From: Belliella alkalica
GTDB lineage: Bacteria > Bacteroidota > Bacteroidia > Cytophagales > Cyclobacteriaceae
Reading direction: 5' to 3'
Assembly (NCBI RefSeq): GCF_022549785.1
Contig: NZ_JAKZGO010000009.1
Span: 170,790-234,789 of the forward strand
DNA: 64,000 nt
The notes under the pieces were generated by a model that ran no database searches, was not told the origin of the DNA, and saw only the letters and a list, made by a program, of their open reading frames with translations. This document shows positions 34,351-42,962 of this stretch, one piece after another (the first letter of the stretch is position 1; each line of letters opens with the position of its first letter). Both the position numbers and the translations under genes were made by a program.

Positions 34351-35987
34351 TAGTTCAAATTTGAAACAACTGTTAGAATTGACTTTCCAGGCATGATGAT
34401 CTCCGACTGATCAAATATTACTGGATTCATATTTTGTGAATTTGTAGAAAGGTAAGCTGTCATTTTACCATCTTTGACCAGCATTTCATTTTCTGGACCC
34501 TCCAATGCAAATTTTTCTGACTTAGCACCATAATTGACCAAAACCAAGACCAGTTCAGACTGGTTGGGAGACAAATAGGCAGAGACCATTAAATTGGAAG
34601 AGGATTCGAGATGTGATGGATAGAGATTGTTTTTTACATCTACACGTTGAAATCCAGGCCTTATAAACCTGCTGAAATGTCCAAGTGTCCAAAGTAACCT
34701 TGTGGCTTCAACAGTTCCAGAGTTAGAATTCCTACTTTGGTCGGCGGATCGCCAAGAAAACAATCCAAATCTGTTCTTATGATCCCCAAAATCCGACACA
34801 CTCAATGCTGTCCAAAAGTTCCACCCAGATGCATTTGAAATCGATACATCCCAATGAATCAATCTGGCTAACCAAAGCATGTAGTCAATTTCCGTCAACT
34901 GGCTGATATCCCTTCCCTCTTGGTATTCTTCTCCCAGAAGACTGTATTCAGTTTGCCAAAATTCAGTACCAGTCTGATTTGATTTTTCAAGTATTTTCTC
35001 TCTGTTTTCTAAGGCTGATTGCAAAGTTGAATTTGACCAATAGCTATGGCCTGCAGTGATCCTATTTACAGTCGATAAGTTTCCCAAATATGTCTGACTA
35101 GAGGTACTCCAAAAAGAGTCAATTTGATTGGAATTGAGCGGGTACTGTCCAACAAAGCTGTGCATTACCTGAAGATCACTTGATTCTGGAATGATCACTT
35201 TTGATAAAATATTTTTCTCTTTAAAGCTCAAATCTATTTCCTTTACTAAATCAAAAGCTTCTTGATCGCTACAAAATGTTCCTTCCTGAAAAGCTGTACC
35301 TACTTGGTATGACCAATTATACTGCGGTTCGTTTATCGGGCTTATGAAATCTATGGGAATCCCAATAGATTCATGATAAGACACAAATTCTGCAAGGTAA
35401 TCCGCAAATTCTGAATATTTATCTTCCATGAGATTATATCTAGTCATGCCGGGAGTTGCAAAAGTATATCCATTTTTAGTCATGAAATACGGAGGTGAAG
35501 TCACCCAGCCAGTGATATATTCAACGCCATAGTCTTTTGCTTTTGTCATAAACCACCTTGAACCCTGCTGATTATTTTCCCAATCGTAATTGCCATCTGG
35601 CAGAAGTGCACAAGAGGTCATTCTAAACCAAGCTTCTTGGTCAAATCCACTAATATCTTGATTTGCGCTTCCACTACCAATGTTTGTTCTCCACATGGAT
35701 AAACCAATGCCTTTTGGTTTTCCATTTTGGTCAAACTCTCTACTGAACAATGACTCTGAAATCTCTTCACGAATCGCTAAAGGCCAATTTTTACCAATCA
35801 CTTCAACTGACCAACCATCCGATGCACCAAAGTGGTGCATCGTCTGATATTTCTTAGAAACATCTATGGTAATAGAGTTTTTTACATTTGGATTTTGAAA
35901 TTGAGGATCATCGGGACTTGTAGGATCATCGTTACATGAACACATACCGATTAATACAATTTTCAAGAAATATTTTAATTTTTTCAT
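34350..35987 (-). CDS. GH30-like glycoside hydrolase, lipoprotein
   Basis: A 545-residue paralogue of the enzyme at 32803. Start set at ATG 35987 (MKKLKYFLKIVLIGMCSC), which gives a lipobox-like end to the signal; a TTG four codons earlier would overlap susD. The barrel starts with HHFGASDGWSVEVIGKNWPL, and the catalytic glutamates are Glu220 in SPINEPQYNWS and Glu347 in FWQTEYSLL. The two enzymes are clearly related but diverged, with this one probably on the outer surface and the other in the periplasm. That fits sequential cutting of one polymer before and after import. It follows susD by eight bases. Confidence 0.87.
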   Translation of the reverse strand: MKKLKYFLKIVLIGMCSCNDDPTSPDDPQFQNPNVKNSITIDVSKKYQTMHHFGASDGWSVEVIGKNWPLAIREEISESLFSREFDQNGKPKGIGLSMWRTNIGSGSANQDISGFDQEAWFRMTSCALLPDGNYDWENNQQGSRWFMTKAKDYGVEYITGWVTSPPYFMTKNGYTFATPGMTRYNLMEDKYSEFADYLAEFVSYHESIGIPIDFISPINEPQYNWSYQVGTAFQEGTFCSDQEAFDLVKEIDLSFKEKNILSKVIIPESSDLQVMHSFVGQYPLNSNQIDSFWSTSSQTYLGNLSTVNRITAGHSYWSNSTLQSALENREKILEKSNQTGTEFWQTEYSLLGEEYQEGRDISQLTEIDYMLWLARLIHWDVSISNASGWNFWTALSVSDFGDHKNRFGLFSWRSADQSRNSNSGTVEATRLLWTLGHFSRFIRPGFQRVDVKNNLYPSHLESSSNLMVSAYLSPNQSELVLVLVNYGAKSEKFALEGPENEMLVKDGKMTAYLSTNSQNMNPVIFDQSEIIMPGKSILTVVSNLN

Positions 35988-35995
35988 CCTACGAA

Positions 35996-37561
35996 TCAAT
36001 AATTGGGATTTTGAACGATTCTACCATTAGACAACTGAATTTCACTGGTAGGAATTGGCCATAGTAGATGTTTGGATGGGTCAAAAGTTCTTCCTTTGGC
36101 CTGATCTTCATTGATATTAGCCAATTCAAAAGAATCATCACTGACTTGGGTATTGTAAACCACGAACGATCCGTTAGGTCCGAAAATAGTGTTGATCACT
36201 GGGGTTCCATTGATTTTTTGTCGTCTGATATCATATAGTCGCTGCTGCTCCAAAGCAAGCTCTAGTCTCCTTTCTTTCCAGATAGCATCTCTTAGTGCAT
36301 CACCAGATAAACTCATGTCGGTTGTCAGATTGACTCTTTGTCTAATAGTGGCTAGTGAATTAAGGGCTTCTGACCGATTACCTATATTAAATGAAGCTTC
36401 TGAATGCATCAATATCACATCAGCATAACGCATTAAAATATGATTTAACGGCAGGTTTGTTTGCACATAAGGAATAGCACGGTGTTCCTGTGGTATGTAG
36501 AATTTACGGTTTATCCTTCCGGATTTATTGCGATCAGGAGCAGCATTGAAAGACGTCACTTCAGGATCCCCAAATACAGGTTCTCCATGCTTAATGATGG
36601 TGCTTCTTAATCTTATGATATCTCCTTCATCCAAAAACGCCTTTTCCAAATGACTTGAAGGAACACCCCAGTTCCAACCACCATCATTTCTAGAACCAGT
36701 TGTAACTCCAAAGACACCACCAACTCTAAAAGTAGGATCCGATTTGTATTGTACTTCAAATATAGATTCTATGCCATTGGGATTGGTGACGTTCCAAACC
36801 CTAGCAAAATCTGATTCCAATTGATACTGACCTGAATCAATTATCTGCTTAGTTAAAGTAACTACTTCATCCCATCTTTCCTGATAAAGATATACTTTAG
36901 CGAGAAAAGCTTGAGCAGCTCCTTTTGTTGCCCTACCCAAATCATTAGATGAGTATTGACTCTTCAATGGCAATCTTTCTATCGCATCAAGAAAATCCTC
37001 CTCAATCAGACTATAAACTTCTTGTTCTGAACTTCTTGAATATTTGGTCACATCTGCTTGAAGGAGTTCATCAAATGTTTTTACGATTGGAACTCCTCCG
37101 AAATTTTTTACTAGTTCAAAATAAAAGAAGCCCCTAAGAAACTTTGCTTCTCCAATAAGACGATTTTTTAAATCTTCATCAAAATCAACATTTTCGATCT
37201 CTTGTATTATCACATTACACTTGGCAATACCCCTAAATTGATAATTCCAGAAAGTTTGGAAATAAGAAGACCCAATGTCTATATTATTGTAATGTGCAAT
37301 AGAAGTAATATCTGGCCTTGGTTGTTCCGTATTCCCTGCCCAACCGTCATCTGTGGCCATATCAGTAATTTGTCTAAAAAAATTAATTTGCCACCAGTCA
37401 TTTTCAAGCATATTTGCATACGCACCATTCACAAATGAAACTGCAGCACTTTCACTGTTGAAAATTTCATTCAAGGTTGGAGTAGATCTTGCAGGCTCCT
37501 CCAAAAAACTATCGCAGGACATTGCTCCAAAGAGCAAGATTAAACTTAGAAACTTTTTCAT
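35996..37561 (-). CDS. susD: SusD/RagB-type starch-binding-like surface lipoprotein
   Basis: A 521-residue lipoprotein with lipobox FGAMSC and the SusD helical fold. It has the TPR-like N-terminal part (SAAVSFVNGAYANMLENDWW, NRLIGEAKFLRGFFYFELVKNFGG) and a C-terminal RagB/SusD domain ending in LLWPIPTSEIQLSNGRIVQNPNY. The protein captures glycan at the cell surface and lids the SusC pore. It is translated right after susC, with a 12-base gap. The symbol denotes the family, not starch as substrate. Confidence 0.94.
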   Translation of the reverse strand: MKKFLSLILLFGAMSCDSFLEEPARSTPTLNEIFNSESAAVSFVNGAYANMLENDWWQINFFRQITDMATDDGWAGNTEQPRPDITSIAHYNNIDIGSSYFQTFWNYQFRGIAKCNVIIQEIENVDFDEDLKNRLIGEAKFLRGFFYFELVKNFGGVPIVKTFDELLQADVTKYSRSSEQEVYSLIEEDFLDAIERLPLKSQYSSNDLGRATKGAAQAFLAKVYLYQERWDEVVTLTKQIIDSGQYQLESDFARVWNVTNPNGIESIFEVQYKSDPTFRVGGVFGVTTGSRNDGGWNWGVPSSHLEKAFLDEGDIIRLRSTIIKHGEPVFGDPEVTSFNAAPDRNKSGRINRKFYIPQEHRAIPYVQTNLPLNHILMRYADVILMHSEASFNIGNRSEALNSLATIRQRVNLTTDMSLSGDALRDAIWKERRLELALEQQRLYDIRRQKINGTPVINTIFGPNGSFVVYNTQVSDDSFELANINEDQAKGRTFDPSKHLLWPIPTSEIQLSNGRIVQNPNY

Positions 37562-37573
37562 GATTTTTTTGGG

Positions 37574-40500
37574 TTAGAAGTTAAGGTTGAGGCCAATTAG
37601 AAAGGTTCGATTCAATGGATACCTTCCAAAGTCAATACCGAGACCATTGATAATCCCGCCACCTGCACTGATTTCTGGGTCAAGCCCAGTATACTTTGTG
37701 AAAGTCAACAAATTCTGTCCAGAAACATAAACTCTTAAGGCTCCTGGTAAGAGATCTTTGAAAGTATAACCAAGCTGGATATTTTTCAACCTGAAATATG
37801 TTCCATCTTCGACGAAATAATCTGATGACCTCCTGAAATTACCGTTAGGGTCAATATTTGTCAATAGAGGTATAGTAGAATTTGGATTGGTTTCACTCCA
37901 AACCTGATCTAGCAGACCTGCTTGGAAATTTGAACTCCCTACTCCAGAAGTAAGAAAATATTTCTGATAATTATATATATCATTGCCAAAAGTACCATAC
38001 CACTGCATATTGAAATCCCAATTCTTATAACTTGCGTTGGCATTAATTCCAAGGGTGAAATCAGGAAATGGATTCCCAATAAATGTCATATCCTCTTCAT
38101 TTAGTGCTCCATCATTGTTTTGATCTATAAAAATCAAATCTCCTGGCCTTGCGTTGGGCTGTATCAGGTTTCCATTTGGACCTGTATAACTATTGATTTG
38201 CTCTTGGCTGGTAAATAGCCCATTTGTTTGAAAGCCATAAAACATCCCAACCGGCTGACCTATTTCAGATATCTTCAAAAAGTTATTTCCAAACTCTTCA
38301 CGTCGCTGTGCTAGTAGGCGTTCATTTCCAGGAGCCAATTGGATTGCCTTACTCTCATTGGTGTTTAAAGTAGTCAAAACGTTAAAGTTAAAATCTCCTA
38401 TGTTTTCTGTGTATTGGATCGAGATATCCAAACCTCTTGATTTAAAACTTCCTACATTTTGAATAATATTTGACGGCACTCCAGTGTATAAAGGTAAAGT
38501 GGTAGGAAAAAGTAAATTATTGGAATTCTTATCATACCAGTCCACCGATAGAGTAAGTTTATTGTTAAAAGCAGTAGCTTCTATACCGATATTAATATCT
38601 TCTACAGTTTCCCACTGTAGCAGTGGATTGCCAAATTGACCCAATTGATTAGTAATTACTCTATCTCGATTTTGTCCAAACACATAACTGCCAGAATTCA
38701 CCAGAAACATAAAAGCAGAAGAAGGAATGTTTTGATTTCCTACCTGACCAAAACCGCCTTTAATTTTCAGATTATTTATTGTTTCACTTGTGAAAAAGCT
38801 TTCATTCGAGATGTTCCACGCACCAGAAATACTGTAAAAATTCGCCCATCTGTTGTTTGGGGGAAATCGAGATGAACCATCTCTTCGAAAAGATGCGGAA
38901 ACATAGTATTTATCGTCATAGCCATACATTCCCCTTGCCAAATAAGAAAATAAAGAATTGACAAACTCATTACCATTTGCAGTGATCCTTTCTCCAGTTG
39001 TCCCATCCAAAAATTGATTGTTTGGATTATCCAAAATAATATCGCTTCTACTACCCGAGATATAATTGTTTTGGTAATATTCAGCTGTGACACCAGTAGT
39101 TACCTTTATGGAATGATTTCCAAAAGACTTATCGAAGTTCAGAAGGTTATTCCACACATAACTAAAATTATTGCTGAAATTTGACCCTACAATACTTTGA
39201 GGATTTTCCTCCAAGTTAGGTTCTATGACAAATTGTGGTGAGTAAGAATCATTTCTAGTTTGATCAAAGCTCAACCCCAATCGTGATGAAATTGTCAAAT
39301 AATCAAATAAATCATATTCCACATTGGTATTGGAAAACATACCAAAAAAATAACTTTTGTTAAATTGTCTAGCTACTGCAGCGACAGGGTTAAAAACAAA
39401 ATTATTTGATCTATCATAAATACTGTATTGATTTCTGCCAACCCTTTGATCAAAGGGTAAGAAAACAGAGGTTAATGGATCTATCCTAAGGACATTTCCG
39501 AGTTGGTTTGGGGTGTTTTCCCAATGTTCATATCGTGGACTTAGATCCTGCTGGATAAAGAGTCTATCGTTTAGGGAAAGGTCAAAATTAAAACGCCCTG
39601 TGATTCTTTCATAATAGCCTTTCTGAAGATGGGAATTTGAGCGATGATAGGCTATGCTACTACTATTATTAAGTTTATCAGAACTGGTCTGCATCTGAAT
39701 ATTGTAATCCTGAATAGATGCGAAATCTTGATACACTTCACTCCACCAATCCGTATCCACAGTAATATCTTCGGGGTTGAATATTGCAGGTGAACCATCG
39801 TTTGTCAAACGTTGATTCATAACTTGGGCATATTCATTTGCCCCAGCCAAATCAACTCGTTGAAGATTCTTAACTCCAAAAGCACCTGTGGCTGTCACCT
39901 TGGTCCCTTTCCCACCTCTTTTTGTTGTGATCAATATAACACCATTAGATGCTCTTGTCCCATAGATGGAGGTCGCAGAACCATCCTTCAAAATCTGTAA
40001 ATCTTCAATATCAGATGGATTTAAAAAATTAAGGCTAGTTCCCTGAGGTAAAGCTATCCCATCTACCACCAATAGCGGATCAGTTCCTTGGTTCGTTACT
40101 ATTCCTCTTATCAAAATTGAGGCTGCAGCACCTGGGCCACCTCCATTTGTAATGACCTGTACACCTGATGCTAACCCTTGGAGAGATTCCGAAACATTAG
40201 AAACCACCATATTGGTAAGATCCTCTCCTTTCACACTGGCGATTGAAGATGTAATTTCTTTTTTTGTTGCCGATCCGTACCCAATCACAACCAATTCATC
40301 CAGGTTATTTATATCTTCTTCGAGCTCAATATTTATTGTTTGCCTGTTTCCTACAGTTATTTCCTGCTTTTTAAATCCGATCATCGAAAATACAAGCACG
40401 GGATCATTTCCATTAGCTACTAAATTGAATGCTCCGTTAGTATCACTAACTGTACCATTAGACGAGCCTTTCTCTAAAATGGAAACCCCTATCATAGGCA

Positions 40501-40594
40501 TACCATCGAAGACCACCGTCCCTTTAATTTCTTTCTGTGCAAATACACTGAAGGCACACAGGAAAATCATTAACGTTAATAAATTTTTTTTCAT
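37574..40594 (-). CDS. susC: SusC/RagA-type TonB-dependent outer-membrane glycan transporter
   Basis: A 1006-residue protein: a signal peptide (about 1-19), a carboxypeptidase-like regulatory domain (about 22-100, KEIKGTVVFDGMPMIGVSIL), and a plug domain starting at DELVVIGYGSATKKEITSS. A 22-strand beta barrel follows, with the usual SusC signature ILIRGIVTNQGTDPLLVVDG and LQILKDGSATSIYGTRASNG. It imports oligosaccharides across the outer membrane using TonB energy. It is the first gene of the seven-gene operon running to 24962. The 307-base divergent region before it faces the AraC-type gene. The symbol denotes the family. Confidence 0.95.
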   Translation of the reverse strand: MKKNLLTLMIFLCAFSVFAQKEIKGTVVFDGMPMIGVSILEKGSSNGTVSDTNGAFNLVANGNDPVLVFSMIGFKKQEITVGNRQTINIELEEDINNLDELVVIGYGSATKKEITSSIASVKGEDLTNMVVSNVSESLQGLASGVQVITNGGGPGAAASILIRGIVTNQGTDPLLVVDGIALPQGTSLNFLNPSDIEDLQILKDGSATSIYGTRASNGVILITTKRGGKGTKVTATGAFGVKNLQRVDLAGANEYAQVMNQRLTNDGSPAIFNPEDITVDTDWWSEVYQDFASIQDYNIQMQTSSDKLNNSSSIAYHRSNSHLQKGYYERITGRFNFDLSLNDRLFIQQDLSPRYEHWENTPNQLGNVLRIDPLTSVFLPFDQRVGRNQYSIYDRSNNFVFNPVAAVARQFNKSYFFGMFSNTNVEYDLFDYLTISSRLGLSFDQTRNDSYSPQFVIEPNLEENPQSIVGSNFSNNFSYVWNNLLNFDKSFGNHSIKVTTGVTAEYYQNNYISGSRSDIILDNPNNQFLDGTTGERITANGNEFVNSLFSYLARGMYGYDDKYYVSASFRRDGSSRFPPNNRWANFYSISGAWNISNESFFTSETINNLKIKGGFGQVGNQNIPSSAFMFLVNSGSYVFGQNRDRVITNQLGQFGNPLLQWETVEDINIGIEATAFNNKLTLSVDWYDKNSNNLLFPTTLPLYTGVPSNIIQNVGSFKSRGLDISIQYTENIGDFNFNVLTTLNTNESKAIQLAPGNERLLAQRREEFGNNFLKISEIGQPVGMFYGFQTNGLFTSQEQINSYTGPNGNLIQPNARPGDLIFIDQNNDGALNEEDMTFIGNPFPDFTLGINANASYKNWDFNMQWYGTFGNDIYNYQKYFLTSGVGSSNFQAGLLDQVWSETNPNSTIPLLTNIDPNGNFRRSSDYFVEDGTYFRLKNIQLGYTFKDLLPGALRVYVSGQNLLTFTKYTGLDPEISAGGGIINGLGIDFGRYPLNRTFLIGLNLNF

Positions 40595-40773
40595 TATTTG
40601 GTTATTTGGGGTTAGAATTATGTCATTATAATTTATTCTGTATTTATATTTTCATACACATTTCATCATTTATTTTAAGTTTGTATCAATTTCCTATCCT
40701 ATCATATTAATAGAAAATTAAATCATAATTCAAGATAAAATGATGTTTTTGCTGAATAAAGACAGATAAATCA

Positions 40774-40789
40774 TTTGTATACATACAAA
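40774..40789. promoter_or_regulatory. Palindrome in the divergent susC/araC-type control region
   Basis: TTTGTAT-AC-ATACAAA is a perfect 7-bp inverted repeat roughly midway between the two divergent genes. It contains TTTG on both strands, so it may be a shared -33 region or a regulator site. Clear -7 boxes were not found. Confidence 0.4.
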
Positions 40790-40901
40790 ACTCAAAAAAA
40801 TATTATTTATCAAAATGGATTAATAATTTAAAAACATGGACATTTATTTTGAATAAAGGTTTTGTTTTAATAGGTTACCATTAATTTAAATACAATTATC
40901 A

Positions 40902-41825
40902 ATGGAAACCAACTTCAAATTCCCTGTCAAGTCACAGGAAAGTGAAACACCTGTTTTAAAAAATGGATTTAAAGGTGAAAAAATAAACATTATTCCCAGG
41001 AAAACACTCCATAATTATTTTAAAGGATCTCGAAACAGAAACCTCTATTTGACAGATATCGGTTATTTCCCATTGGCTTCTAACCATCAAAGACAAAGGG
41101 ATAAAGGATGTGGGGAGTATATACTAATATATTGCGTTGAGGGAAAAGGTATAATCAGTTTAAATAACATCAGCAATGAAATTATCCCCAATAGTTTTTT
41201 TGTTATCCCGAAAAACGTTCCTCATTCCTATTATTCCAACCCAAAAGATCCTTGGTCAATTTATTGGGTGCATTTTAATGGGAACTATGGTTCTGAGATT
41301 TTCAGAAAATTCAATAAACTTAATAATTTTAGACCAGTAAAAATACCTTTTGAACAGAGTAGAATTAATGAATTCAACGAAATCATTGACCTATTATCAT
41401 ATGGTTACAATGATGAGATTTTTGAATATTCATCATTATTACTTCACAAATTTTTAGGCTCTTTTATCTTTTATACCATCACATCAGAAAAGAAAATGAA
41501 CACAAAAAATGATGATCTGGTAAAGGAAATCATAAATTTTCTAAAAGAAAACATTAACAACACGCTGACCATTGACATGATAACCAATAGATTCAACAAA
41601 AGTACTACTTCAATTTTTAATATATTTAAGGCGAAGACTGGATATTCAATTATTCATTACACTAATCTATTAAAAATCCAGCATGCTTGCGAGCTACTCA
41701 ACTTGACAGAAATGTCAATCAAAGAAATCAGCTACTCGCTCAATTTTCAAGATCCATTGTATTTCTCGAGATTATTTAAAAAATATATGTCAATTTCCCC
41801 AAAGGAATATAAAAAAAATAGATAA
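40902..41825 (+). CDS. AraC-family transcription regulator of the PUL
   Basis: A 307-residue regulator with an N-terminal cupin-like ligand-binding domain (about 60-180, with CGEYILIYCVEGKGIISLNN and FFVIPKNVPHSYYS). A C-terminal double helix-turn-helix of the AraC type follows (about 205-305, IKEISYSLNFQDPLYFSRLFKKYMSISPKEYK). It is transcribed away from susC, the usual place for a PUL activator that senses a mono- or oligosaccharide in the cytosol. The cupin suggests direct sugar binding, unlike the membrane hybrid two-component sensors that control many PULs. Confidence 0.9.
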   Translation: METNFKFPVKSQESETPVLKNGFKGEKINIIPRKTLHNYFKGSRNRNLYLTDIGYFPLASNHQRQRDKGCGEYILIYCVEGKGIISLNNISNEIIPNSFFVIPKNVPHSYYSNPKDPWSIYWVHFNGNYGSEIFRKFNKLNNFRPVKIPFEQSRINEFNEIIDLLSYGYNDEIFEYSSLLLHKFLGSFIFYTITSEKKMNTKNDDLVKEIINFLKENINNTLTIDMITNRFNKSTTSIFNIFKAKTGYSIIHYTNLLKIQHACELLNLTEMSIKEISYSLNFQDPLYFSRLFKKYMSISPKEYKKNR

Positions 41826-41910
41826 AGAAACTGAGAATTTGTAACACAAGCTAAGACTGAAATATTTATAAATTAAAAATTTCTTTAACCATCTAAAATC
41901 ACTCAAATTG

Positions 41911-42771
41911 ATGAAAACACTTCTCTTATTTAACTTAACTATTTTCATGATCTTTTTCATGAGCAAACAATCTTTTTCACAAATCCAGAAAATTAATAAA
42001 AAGAACGATTTTTCTGAAATTCCCATGCATATAGATTTAGACTCAATTCTAAATATTCCAGACACTGGTATAATTTTAACAATTGGCCAATCCAATGCTG
42101 CAAATTATGGGCAAGGATCCTATGATACCAAATTCATTTCTTATGAGCTAATTGGAGAAAATATTGTAGTAGCCAAGGATCCTTTATCTGGAGCGGATGG
42201 AGTTGGAGTAAGTGTATGGACTCGTTTAACTGATAGATTGATTGAAAAGCAAATTTTTAAGAATGTTATTATTATTCCAATTGCCATTGGCTCTACAGAG
42301 ATCAGCTGCTGGTCTAAAGGAGAGTGTAATAAAAAATTGACAGGAGTTTTGTCCAAGATTGATAAATTAAAATTAAAGGTAAATTATATCATTTGGCACC
42401 AAGGCGAATCAGACAATCTGGCGAACACTTCATTAAAAGAATATAAAAACAACCTTACTTTAATCAAAAGACAAATAGATGAAAGTATCGGAAACACTCC
42501 AATAATTGTCTCTATTGCAAGTTATCATCCGGCTATGATTGGATTAAAGGAATTCGGAACAGATGAAGTAATCCGAAAGGCTCAGACTTCCTTTATAATG
42601 GAAAATAATAACACCATAAAAGGACCCGATACAGACCTTTACGACAAAATATACTATCGGCATGATGGTGTTCACTTTTCCAAGCTTGGATTAGATGTTT
42701 TTGCAGATGATCTTTTTGAAATAATTATGAAATCAGAAAAGAGAATACGGCAAAACAGTTCTTTCAAGTAA
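41911..42771 (+). CDS. SASA-domain (SGNH-type) carbohydrate esterase
   Basis: A 286-residue secreted protein from ATG 41911 (MKTLLLFNLTIFMIFFMS), with a signal peptide ending near FSQ. The esterase blocks are present: GQSN with nucleophile Ser61, WHQGESD (162-168), and Asp252/His255 in RHDGVHFSKLG. This is the SASA (DUF303) family related to sialate O-acetylesterases and CE6 acetyl-xylan esterases; removal of acetyl groups from the target glycan is the likely task. It follows the AraC gene by 85 bases and leads the plus-strand arm of the PUL. Confidence 0.83.
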   Translation: MKTLLLFNLTIFMIFFMSKQSFSQIQKINKKNDFSEIPMHIDLDSILNIPDTGIILTIGQSNAANYGQGSYDTKFISYELIGENIVVAKDPLSGADGVGVSVWTRLTDRLIEKQIFKNVIIIPIAIGSTEISCWSKGECNKKLTGVLSKIDKLKLKVNYIIWHQGESDNLANTSLKEYKNNLTLIKRQIDESIGNTPIIVSIASYHPAMIGLKEFGTDEVIRKAQTSFIMENNNTIKGPDTDLYDKIYYRHDGVHFSKLGLDVFADDLFEIIMKSEKRIRQNSSFK

Positions 42772-42962
42772 AAGAACACTCGTAAATGAAAATAAAAAGC
42801 TGAACAATACTTCGAACTTGGGAAAGTTGAATTTTCAATTGAATGTTTTTTTTGAATGTATCAATTAAAAATGATTCTCCATAAATCTATCAATTTTGTC
42901 CATATCTATTTATTTACTTTTTGCAAATTTTGCATATACCCAAAATAAATAAGTACGATATA